A DNA stretch of 50,088 bases, taken from Methanomicrobiales archaeon HGW-Methanomicrobiales-2 (GTDB lineage: Archaea > Halobacteriota > Methanomicrobia > Methanomicrobiales > Methanoculleaceae). Below are positions 40,474-48,300 of the stretch, one piece after another. A program made the position numbers and the translations under genes. Where the stretch lies: the NCBI GenBank assembly GCA_002839645.1, contig PGYL01000011.1:1-50088 (forward strand). The letters are read 5' to 3'. Position 1 is the first letter of the stretch; each line of letters opens with the position of its first letter. The notes under the pieces were generated by a model. That model ran no database searches, had not been told where the DNA came from, and saw only the letters and a program-made list of their open reading frames with translations.

Positions 40474-41266
40474 ACGTGCGCAGATGGCAATGATGCTCGA
40501 GGTCTGCGCCTACCCGAAGCCCGGGAACGTAGACCGGTGCCATGACTATTCGGATACCCGTCTCGAGCACTTCCTCGCCTCGACCATCCTCGCGAGGCCC
40601 GCCTTCGATGCGGCCGAGAGGACCGGCGGCCGGGTCGGGGGCCTGATCCGGGAGGCGGTCACGCTCACCGCCGGCCACGCGGGGGGCAACACCCACTTCG
40701 GGGCGTTCATCCTCCTCATCCCGCTCGTCCTCGGGGGAGATATCGACGGAGCACGCCGCATCGTCGCCGGGACCGATGTCGAGGACGCGATCGATTTCTA
40801 CGCGGCGTTCGGCCTCACCAGTGTCCGGATGGCGGAGAGCGACGACCTCGACGTGAACGACCCGGCCTCGATCGCCGCCATCCGGGAGCGGGGCATGACC
40901 CTTGCCGACATCATGGCGCACTCCGCACCCCGGGATATGGTCGCCCGGGAGTGGACGAACGGCTTTGCCCTGACCCGCAGGTTTGCAGACCTGCTTCATG
41001 CGCACGGTCACGGCAGGCAGGCGATCGTCGCGGCGTTCCTCGACCTCCTTGCGTCGGAACCCGATACCTTCATCGCGAAGAAGCACGGGGGGGCGGTGGC
41101 GGAGAGGACGATGCAGTGTGCGGCCGAGGTGCTCGGCGGGGGACGCGACCTGTGTGCCTTCGACGCCGAATGCATCGCCGGCGGCGTCAACCCGGGTTCG
41201 ATCGCCGACATCACCATCGCCGGGATATACGTGGCGCTCGGGGAGGGATGGCAGTGGGACTGCTGA
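40442..41266 (+). CDS. Triphosphoribosyl-dephospho-CoA synthase-like protein (CitG family)
   Basis: 274 residues from ATG 40442 (GGGTG 5 bases upstream; ATG 40460 is an alternative). The CitG/MdcB family pattern is clear: ALEVCAYPKPGNVDRCHDY-like opening (here LEVCAYPKPGNVDR), LTAGHAGGNTHFGAFILLIPLV, and near the end HGGAVAERTMQCAAEVL and FDAECIAGGVNPGSIADITIAGIYVAL. In bacteria the family makes the prosthetic group of citrate lyase; no lyase genes are nearby, and methanogens use it for an unknown purpose. It overlaps the marker 9 and DUF447 genes. Confidence 0.85.
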   Translation: MEKRPSMDRAERAQMAMMLEVCAYPKPGNVDRCHDYSDTRLEHFLASTILARPAFDAAERTGGRVGGLIREAVTLTAGHAGGNTHFGAFILLIPLVLGGDIDGARRIVAGTDVEDAIDFYAAFGLTSVRMAESDDLDVNDPASIAAIRERGMTLADIMAHSAPRDMVAREWTNGFALTRRFADLLHAHGHGRQAIVAAFLDLLASEPDTFIAKKHGGAVAERTMQCAAEVLGGGRDLCAFDAECIAGGVNPGSIADITIAGIYVALGEGWQWDC

Positions 41267-41823
41267 GCGAGGGGATCAACGAGGTCATCGCGACCACCGA
41301 CTGCAACGCTGCTCCCATGGGGATCATCAACCGGGCCGGCTCCCTGCACATGGTCCTCTTCCGCGGGAGCCATACGGCGAGGAACATCGCCCGGGACCGC
41401 TTTGTGGTGGCGAACTTCGTCTTTGACCCGGTTATCTACGTCCGGACCGCGTTTGACGACCTTCCCGGGGATGCCTTTGTCCGGGAGAAGATCGACGGGA
41501 TGGTCGTCTGCCGCCTCCGCGACGTGGAGGCCTGGGCCGCGTTTGCCGCGGACGTGGAGCGGTCGAGCGACGAGGCGATCGTCGTCCGGCTCGTCCCCTT
41601 CCACGAGGAGGTGCTCGACCTGCGGCTGCACCCGGTGAACCGGGGCTTTGCAAGCGTCGTGGACGCGACGGTCCATGCCACCCGCTATGTCGGGAACCGC
41701 GACCCGTGGCTTAAACGATTGATCGAGCACCACACCGGCCTCGCCCGGAAGTGCGGCGGCCCCCGGGAGTGGGAAGCGGTCGAACTCCTCGAGCGGTATA
41801 TCGGCGACCTGACGGGGGAGTGA
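41248..41823 (+). CDS. DUF447 flavin-binding split-barrel protein
   Basis: 191 residues. Features: LLSEGINEVIATTDCNAAPMGIINR, HMVLFRGSHTARNIARDRFVVANFVFDPVIYVRTAFDDL, and RLHPVNRGFASVVDATVHATRYVGNRDPWLKRLIEHH. The order matches DUF447, an FMN-binding split barrel related to flavin reductases. Its start lies within the CitG-like gene; ATG 41248 is taken, but GTG 41254 has better spacing (7 bases) from GGGAGGG. Its constant company with the CitG-like gene suggests a shared pathway. Confidence 0.85.
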   Translation: MAVGLLSEGINEVIATTDCNAAPMGIINRAGSLHMVLFRGSHTARNIARDRFVVANFVFDPVIYVRTAFDDLPGDAFVREKIDGMVVCRLRDVEAWAAFAADVERSSDEAIVVRLVPFHEEVLDLRLHPVNRGFASVVDATVHATRYVGNRDPWLKRLIEHHTGLARKCGGPREWEAVELLERYIGDLTGE

Positions 41824-41982
41824 CGGTTTTTCCGTTGCCCGAACTCCCGGCCGGGATTGCCGGTCCAAAAAGACCGGATGTACCCGCTCTTCCCGGGGAT
41901 CGAGGGCGGCCTGCCGCCCGGCCCGGGCACGGAGGCGTGTATCTCTTCTCCTGCTTTCTATACTCTTCGCAGCATAATAATC

Positions 41983-41990
41983 CATATATA
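41983..41990 (+). promoter_or_regulatory. TATA box of fasciclin gene 1
   Basis: CATATATA, 43 bases before ATG 42033. Confidence 0.55.
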
Positions 41991-42032
41991 CAATAACCTG
42001 CCACGAAGGGCCCTTACAGGAAGGTACCTGGT

Positions 42033-42473
42033 ATGGCGAAGATCTTTGATACATTACAGAATGACGGCAGGTTCAGCCGGCTCATCGAGATTATTCAGAC
42101 CCTCGGCGAGGAGAAGATGCTGCAGGGTGAAGGGCCGATGACGTTCTTTGCTCCGGTCGACTCGGCATGGGATGCGATCCCCGAGCCGAACCGGGCGATG
42201 ATCTTGAACGATAAGCAGATGCTCTCGCATCTCATCGACTTCTTCACGATCGGCGGGCATAAGTGCACGCTTGAATCGCTGCTCTCAAAGAATGTCGTGC
42301 AGACTGTCGAAGGGAGCCTCATCGCGGTCAGGAAGACCGAGCGCGGCACGCAGGTGGACGAGGCCCTCGTGCTCGAGGGGGACATGGAGGCGGACAACGG
42401 GATCATCCACGCCCTTGACGGCATCCCCTTCGTGACGCTCTCGCAGGCCTTCGAGGCCTACGCTGCAAAGTAG
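42033..42473 (+). CDS. Single-domain fasciclin (FAS1) protein 1
   Basis: 146 residues, one FAS1 domain: TLQNDGRFSRLIEIIQTLGEEKMLQGEGPMTFFAPVDSAWDAIP, MLSHLIDFFTIGGHKCTLESLLSKNVVQTVEGSLIAV, and NGIIHALDGIPFVTLSQAFEAY. No signal peptide or membrane anchor is present, unusual for FAS1 proteins, which are generally adhesive and extracellular. It is the most divergent of the four tandem copies, having H2-type FFTIGGHKCT rather than the Y-H motif. AGGAAGGT lies upstream. Confidence 0.88.
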   Translation: MAKIFDTLQNDGRFSRLIEIIQTLGEEKMLQGEGPMTFFAPVDSAWDAIPEPNRAMILNDKQMLSHLIDFFTIGGHKCTLESLLSKNVVQTVEGSLIAVRKTERGTQVDEALVLEGDMEADNGIIHALDGIPFVTLSQAFEAYAAK

Positions 42474-42630
42474 CCCGGACCGACAGAACTTTTCCGTCCG
42501 GCAAACATCCCCTTCTTTCCTGCCGGGTGCGGGGTGCTTCCCCTCGTTGCCGCCTGCCAGGATGGGTGTACAATCCGGCCCTATCTCCCTCTCCCGCCGT
42601 CCCGGGAGCCCGTGCGGATATAGACGTAAT

Positions 42631-42639
42631 TTTATATAT
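42631..42639 (+). promoter_or_regulatory. TATA box of fasciclin gene 2
   Basis: TTTATATAT, about 40 bases before ATG 42679; GGAGG (42667-42671) follows. Confidence 0.6.
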
Positions 42640-42678
42640 TGGGCTAAATGATCCGGGTGTCCATCTGGAGGAATATCC

Positions 42679-43113
42679 ATGAAGAGTATCTTTGAGACAG
42701 CCCGGGAAGACGACCGGTTGAGCACCTCAATCGGGATGATACAGGCCGGAGGGGTGGCGGAGCTCCTCAGGGGGGAGGGGGAGTATACGGCATTGTTCCC
42801 CACGAATGAGGCGTATTCCGGGTTCCCCGGAGAGGTGCTGGACGCCATCACGGACGACCGGGAGAGGCTCGCGGGTATGATCCTGTATCATGTGATCCGG
42901 GGCAAACTCACTGCGCAGGAACTTGCACAGATGGAGGCGATCAGGACCCTGCAGGGGGATCACCTGGATATTACAGGGCCTCCGGCAGCGATGCGGCTCA
43001 ACGACGCCACCATAATCCAGCCCGACATCGAGTGCACGAACGGCATCTATCATATCATCGACCGGGTGCTCCTGCCGCGGGCGGTCGAGGTACGGGTGAA
43101 GAAGCTGGTCTGA
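42679..43113 (+). CDS. Single-domain fasciclin (FAS1) protein 2
   Basis: 144 residues: KSIFETAREDDRLSTSIGMIQAGGVAELLRGEGEYTALFPTNEAYSGFP, LAGMILYHVIRGKLTAQEL (the Y-H motif), and CTNGIYHIIDRVLLPRAVEV. Signal peptide absent. Strong ribosome site GGAGG 7 bases upstream. Closest in style to copies 3 and 4. Confidence 0.9.
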   Translation: MKSIFETAREDDRLSTSIGMIQAGGVAELLRGEGEYTALFPTNEAYSGFPGEVLDAITDDRERLAGMILYHVIRGKLTAQELAQMEAIRTLQGDHLDITGPPAAMRLNDATIIQPDIECTNGIYHIIDRVLLPRAVEVRVKKLV

Positions 43114-43193
43114 GGCGGCGGCCCTCGTCTCGGGCCCAACCCCGTTGCCCGACCACCCTTACCTTTATCTTCTCCCGCCGGGAGTTGGTTCGT

Positions 43194-43619
43194 ATGAAGA
43201 GTATCCTCGCGACTCTGCGGGAATCCGGATCGTTTGCCACGTTCCTTGACCTCGTACAGGCGGCCGGCATGGAAGAGCGGTTGAGCACCGAAGGGCCCTA
43301 TACGCTCTTCGTCCCGGATGACGATGCGTTTTTGGCAATATCCCCCTCAGAACTCGATGCGATCCGCCAGAACGCCGAACGGCTCACCGGTATCCTGAAT
43401 TACCATATCGTCCCGGGGGTGCATTCCATGATCGACCTGCTCGGCATACGGGCCCTGCGTTCGCTCCAGGGGGGGGACCTGGCCGTGGGGGTTGCGCCGG
43501 AGGGGGTGCTGGTCAACAACGTGCCGGTGGTGGAATCTGATGCGTGGTGCACGAACGGCATCTGCCACGCGGTCAACGCGCTGCTCCTGCCTGCCGTTGC
43601 CAGAGCGGCTGCTGCATAG
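43194..43619 (+). CDS. Single-domain fasciclin (FAS1) protein 3
   Basis: 141 residues from ATG 43194 (GGAG 9 bases upstream; TTTATC TATA-like element at about 43163). KSILATLRESGSFATFLDLVQAAGMEERLSTEGPYTLFVPDDDAFLAI, LTGILNYHIVPGVHSMIDL and CTNGICHAVNALLLPA are the FAS1 landmarks. Signal peptide absent. The frame is open upstream to 43032, but that part is the antisense tail of copy 2. Confidence 0.9.
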   Translation: MKSILATLRESGSFATFLDLVQAAGMEERLSTEGPYTLFVPDDDAFLAISPSELDAIRQNAERLTGILNYHIVPGVHSMIDLLGIRALRSLQGGDLAVGVAPEGVLVNNVPVVESDAWCTNGICHAVNALLLPAVARAAAA

Positions 43620-43654
43620 ACGTTCCCGACCGGTCCCCGGGCAAGCCCAGAACG

Positions 43655-43662
43655 TATAAATA
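43655..43662 (+). promoter_or_regulatory. TATA box of fasciclin gene 4
   Basis: TATAAATA, 37 bases before ATG 43699. Confidence 0.6.
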
Positions 43663-43698
43663 ATCCGGCACATGTAGTGGTGCGAGTGGAGAAGCAGT

Positions 43699-44124
43699 AT
43701 GAAGAACATCATTGAGACCCTGGAGGACTCCGAGAGCCTCACCGTTTTTCTCGAACTGATCCGGATAGCGGGCATGGAACCGATGCTCCGTGAGAGGGGG
43801 CCGTTCACGGTCTTCGTCCCGACGGACGAGGCATTTTCGAGGGTCCCTAAAGATCGGATGGAAGAGATCAGGAATGACCCGGACAAACTCCTCCTCATCA
43901 CGAGTTACCACGTCGTGCCGGAACGGCTGACCTCGGAGGACCTCCGGAGTATCGGCGCCGTCAGGTCGGCCCTCGGGACCGATCTGGTCATACGGTCGTC
44001 CGACCGTGGCATCACCGTCAACAGTGTCCCGATCGTCGAGGCCGATGCGTTCTGCACGAACGGCATCTGCCATGCCATCAGTTCGGCGCTTGTCCCGCCG
44101 ACGATCGAGATCGTTACTCCCTGA
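43699..44124 (+). CDS. Single-domain fasciclin (FAS1) protein 4
   Basis: 141 residues: KNIIETLEDSESLTVFLELIRIAGMEPMLRERGPFTVFVPTDEAFSRVP, LLITSYHVVPERLTSEDL and CTNGICHAISSALVPPTIEI. GGAG 7 bases upstream. Signal peptide absent. Together with copies 1-3 it forms a tandem family with independent promoters, suggesting different expression rather than one operon. Confidence 0.9.
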   Translation: MKNIIETLEDSESLTVFLELIRIAGMEPMLRERGPFTVFVPTDEAFSRVPKDRMEEIRNDPDKLLLITSYHVVPERLTSEDLRSIGAVRSALGTDLVIRSSDRGITVNSVPIVEADAFCTNGICHAISSALVPPTIEIVTP

Positions 44125-44141
44125 CGGGGGGCCGCCGCCCT

Positions 44142-45026
44142 CTACCTGCAGGTGTAGGTGCCTTCGTTCTCGGCGACGAACCCTTCCCGGGCGAGGTCGC
44201 CGAGGATCCTTCTCACCCGTCCGGGCTCCTCACAGACCAGAAGCACCACTTGCTCCTCCGTGACGGTCCCCTCCTCGAGGACGAGTGCGAGTACCCGTCC
44301 TCTGATCTGCCGGTCGGACCCCTCGAACCGGCTCTGCCGGGTATAGGACGCACTCCGCCGGTTCGGGTTCGCCGTCCGCTTCTTTAACACCGTGCCGTAG
44401 TCCATCAGCGCGCTGTACCACTCCCGCGGGTTCTCCCGGGGGAGGCTCTGCTCGACGAGCGGGAGTATCTCGTCGTCGCGGACGTCCTCCCGGTCCTGGA
44501 AGAAGAAGTGGATGAAGATCCGCCGGATGTTCGTCTCGATGTAGACGACCGGCATGTTGAACGCATACGCGACAATCGCCGCCGCGGTCGCCTTCCCGAT
44601 GCCGGGGAAGGTTGCGAGCGTATCGGGATCGGCCGGGAGCCGGCCGCCGTACTCGCCCACCACGCGCCCGGCAGTGGTCTGGAGCGCGATTGCCCGGCGG
44701 TTGTAGCCCATGCCCTGCCAGGCGAGGAGCACCTCGCTTCTGGGTGCACGGGCAAGGCTCTCGAAGTCCGGAAACTGTTCGAGAAATTCCCGGTACTTCA
44801 CGGCAACCCGCTCGACCTGTGTCTGCTGGAGCATGATCTCCGAGACGAGGATCCGGTAGGGGTCGGTGGTCCGCCGCCAGGGGAGATCGCGGCCGTGGGC
44901 GCGGTAGTGGGAGAGGATGAGGTCCCGGAAGAGCCGGATGGTCTCCTGGGTGACCCCCTCCTCAAGGATCGCTTCGAGGAGCCGGCGTTCGCGGTCGTTC
45001 TGGTCGGGGTCGAGGGTGCCGATCAC
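44142..45026 (-). CDS. MutY-like adenine DNA glycosylase lacking the Fe-S motif, with wHTH tail
   Basis: 294 residues. HhH-GPD core: DLPWRRTTDPYRILVSEIMLQQTQV (catalytic E63), GMGYNRRAIALQ, FPGIGKATAAAIVAYAF (hairpin) and VVYIETNIRRIFIHFFF, where the usual catalytic Asp of D-G/T-N is Glu164. In place of the four-cysteine loop the sequence reads YGTVLKKRTANPNRRSASYTRQSRFEGSDR, with no cysteines. The C-terminus (EEGTVTEEQVVLLVCEEPGRVRRILGDLAREGFV) is a winged helix instead of the MutT-like domain. It probably removes mismatched bases, but specificity may differ from classical MutY. Confidence 0.8.
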   Translation of the reverse strand: MIGTLDPDQNDRERRLLEAILEEGVTQETIRLFRDLILSHYRAHGRDLPWRRTTDPYRILVSEIMLQQTQVERVAVKYREFLEQFPDFESLARAPRSEVLLAWQGMGYNRRAIALQTTAGRVVGEYGGRLPADPDTLATFPGIGKATAAAIVAYAFNMPVVYIETNIRRIFIHFFFQDREDVRDDEILPLVEQSLPRENPREWYSALMDYGTVLKKRTANPNRRSASYTRQSRFEGSDRQIRGRVLALVLEEGTVTEEQVVLLVCEEPGRVRRILGDLAREGFVAENEGTYTCR

Positions 45027-45137
45027 ACTATCATTCTGTCAGACGGCGAGAAATAGGTTGGGCAGGGGGGGTTGAGGGCCTCTTGAATTGCGCTGGTCGT
45101 GTTTATGCCATTGCAATACTTGGCACGGATTTCCATC

Positions 45138-45180
45138 GGGTATCGCCACGCACTGCCCCCGCCCCAAGGGGCGGGGGAGG
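45138..45180 (-). repeat. REP-like element, copy 3 (inverted)
   Basis: It reads GGGTATCGCCACGCACTG, then a strong hairpin GCCCCCGCCCC/GGGGCGGGGG on the plus strand. Its complement carries the GTGGCGATACC tag of the other copies. Confidence 0.65.
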
Positions 45181-45240
45181 AGGCCGGAGGCCGGGTGAGG
45201 TGGGGTTGACGAGAAGTGCAGATTAGGGTGAGTTGAGACA

Positions 45241-45296
45241 GGGGAGGGGGAGACCCCCTCCCCGTCAGCCCCTCCCCCCGTGGCGATACCCCACGG
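45241..45296 (+). repeat. REP-like element, copy 2
   Basis: GGGGAGGGGGAGACCCCCTCCCC hairpin (given here in parts: arms GGGGAGGGGG and CCCCCTCCCC), C-rich spacer and tag GTGGCGATACC. Confidence 0.65.
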
Positions 45297-45349
45297 TCCA
45301 CTATATCAGGACACGTGGGGAGAGATTCTGCCGGAGATCTCTGAATTGC

Positions 45350-48300
45350 TCAAAACACCCGCGCCCGCATCACCGTGAGCCGGACGCCTGCCGCCTCGTC
45401 GAGGTAAAACGTTCGCTCTTCACCGTGGGCCCGGCAGAACTCCTGGAGGTCGAGCATATGCGTAAGCCCCACCGCCGCCTTCTCGTTCTGCACGAGGTCG
45501 AGCGGCGGCTCCAGGAGCGGCCGGGGCAGAAAGACCATGCATTTGGACCGGCTCCGGGTCAGCGATACGTTCAGCCGGGTTCTGCTGTAGATGAACTCGG
45601 CCTCGGCAAGTGCGGTCTCGACATCGCTTACGCCGTAACTGACGATGACCGCCTCCGCCTCCTGGCCCTGCATCTTGTCGACGGTGTCCACGAACGGGTG
45701 GGACTCCCAGGCTCGAATATCGGCCAGGTGGTCCTGGATTGCCCCGATCTGGGCATGGTGCGGGCTGACGATGAAGAGCCCCTGCCGCCAGAAGAGGAAG
45801 TCCCCGTCCTCTGTCGCCGGATACGGCTTACCCGAGCAGGGGTCGAGGAGCCTCTCCCGGAGCGCTCCGGTCAGCCGGGCAACCAGCCCCGCCTCGATCC
45901 GGTTCTCCACCGTCGTCCGGACACCCTCGAGGACACAGAGCACGAGCGGGTACGCCGGATCGAGGATCCACTCGATAAACTCCTCCTCCTCCGGAAAACC
46001 CGGTGCAAGGGCGATCCGCTGCCGCCCGATCGCGTCGGTCGCCGGAGCGTAGCCGGTGCCGTAGAGCGTCTCCGCCGGGAACCCTGAGAGGGTGCGGTTC
46101 ATCCGCCAGTTCTCCTGGAGCTGGCAGGTATAGACGGGGCGGTCGGGGTCGTCACGGCGGCGGAGGTAGGCGAAGATGGAGTCATCGAGCCCCGGCAGCC
46201 CGTCTTCCGGCACCGGATACTCCCCCTGGACGACCGGGGGGAGCTGCAGGTCGTCGCCTGCGAGGACGAGCCTTCCCTCCCGGCCGAGCATCGGGAGCAC
46301 CATCGCCAGCTCGGCCGGCCTCATCTGCGACGCTTCATCGACGACTAAGAGGTCGAGGGACGGGAGGGACTTCTCGAGTTTGCCGAAACTGTGCACCGTC
46401 CCGCCGAGGAGGAGGGACGGGTAGCCGACGACGGTCTCGGCCCGGTCGTGGGGCAGCACTTCGAGGCTCCGTTCGCCTCTGGGCGTCCTGATGCTCTTTA
46501 ATTTGTAGATCGGCAGGCCTGCGGCAAGGTCGAACTCGTCGACGGACTCCTGCACCTTGATGAGCAGGTTCTCGACGGCGGCGTGGGTGAATGCCGCGAC
46601 ACCCACCCTGATACGCTCTCCGTGCGCCCTCCGTGCTTTGACGAGCGAGAGGATGGCCTTCGCGAGGAAATGCGTCTTCCCGGTCCCGGGCGGTCCCCAG
46701 ACGAGGGTCAGGCGGTTCGTCATCAGATGGGAAAACGCCCGGGCCTGGCTCTTAGTGAACCCGGCGCCGTGGACGAGCCGTTCTGCATCGGCGACGACCT
46801 CCCCGGGCTCACGGACCGGGGCGGCGAACCCCTGCGGGTCCCGGAGGAGGCGGATGAATGCGTTCTCCGGCTGCTCGTCCAGGGTGAGAAGGCGGTCGAC
46901 GTATCGCGGCACGACAAAATCGGTGAACCGGGGGTGCAGCACCGCGAGGTCGCCCTCGGCGAAGGGTGCGTGCTCCCGGCAGTAGGTCACCTCAAGGGCG
47001 AATCCCCTGACCTGTCCGGCTTTCCGGTCGACGATGCTGTCCCGGACCCTGGCAAAGCAGACTCCGCTCTTCCCCGGGTTCGGGCTGCTCCGGTAGCGGA
47101 GGTCGTCAAATGCGAGGAGGGCCTCTTCACCCGCATCCCCGTCCGGCACGAGGAGGTAACTGAATGCCTGCGACTGCTCGAAGAGCGAGAGGTCGAGAGG
47201 TGCGAGCACCTTCCAGAAGTTCCCCTCGCTCTTCCGCACAGGGATGCTTGTCCCGTCCCGGACCCTTACGGTCCACGGCCTGCTCCGGAGTTCCTGTATC
47301 CGCCGCGCACCCATGGTCGATTCGTACTCCGCGATGAAGAGGAGGCGGGATATCTCCGGCATGGCGGCATCCCACGAGCGGGGGAACCGGAAGTTCTCCG
47401 CCCACCGCACGAGGCTGCCCTTCACCCGTTCGCGGAGCCCGTCGAGCGCGCTCCCGGCCGCAAGCAGGCGGCGCGATATCTCCTGCCGGACCCAGCCTGC
47501 AGCCTCCGGTCTTGCCCCGCCCCACGCCATGATGATGGCGTCGCTCTTCATGGCGTTGCTCTGCTCGTTCCAGAAGAGGCTCGCCGGGGTCAGCTGGTAT
47601 GCGAAGCGCGAAGAAGGGATGGCGAGAAGGACCTCCGGCAGACGGAGCGTGAACGGGACGGGGAGCGCAAGCAGCCGCCGGATCTCCCGGGTGAGGACGA
47701 CAAGCGGGAACGGGACCGAACTGCTCGGGTGGCTGGACCCAAGAGCGACCCCGGGGTCCTGGTAGTAGAACCGCAGCTGCAGGGCATCTTCTGCGGTCGC
47801 GGGGTCTTTTATCGCCTCTTCGAGCAGCCGGGTGAAGAGTTCCGTTTCGTAGGTGTCGTAGACGTAGGTCTGCACCGATTTCCGGTCCGGCCAGTCCCTG
47901 CCCTGGTTATAGTCGTGGACGGCCGCAAGTTCTGCGGTGAGTGCCCGGACAAACTCCTGCCGCACCCGCGTGCAGTCATCGGGGTGCGCGGCAACGAAGA
48001 CGGCTTCGTTCGAAGGCGTCCCGTAGACCGCTTCGCCCTTGATCCGCCGGAACCCGAGCGCGTAGACCCTGCCGGAGACGGGGTCCTTCTGGAGTGTCAG
48101 GATGATGCCGACGTCTTCGTAGATGGGGAGGGCAAGCGAGGTTGCGGCGAGCGGAACGACCTCTCCCGTGGTGAGCGCCCGGACGGTTGCCCGCAGGCGG
48201 TCGCCCTGATCGGCGAGCGACCCGCAGTTGTCGAGGTGCCGGTCGCTCCCGGGGTCCCGAAAAAACCTCTCCAGGTCGGCAAGCGTGTTGATGGAGAGAT

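Larger units (their letters stand above)
45027..45349. other. 323-bp convergent intergenic region with REP-like elements
   Basis: No gene is visible. Two REP-like units face each other (45138-45180 inverted, 45241-45296 direct) around a G-rich spacer. A duplex made by them may stop transcription from both sides, but this was not tested. Confidence 0.5.
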
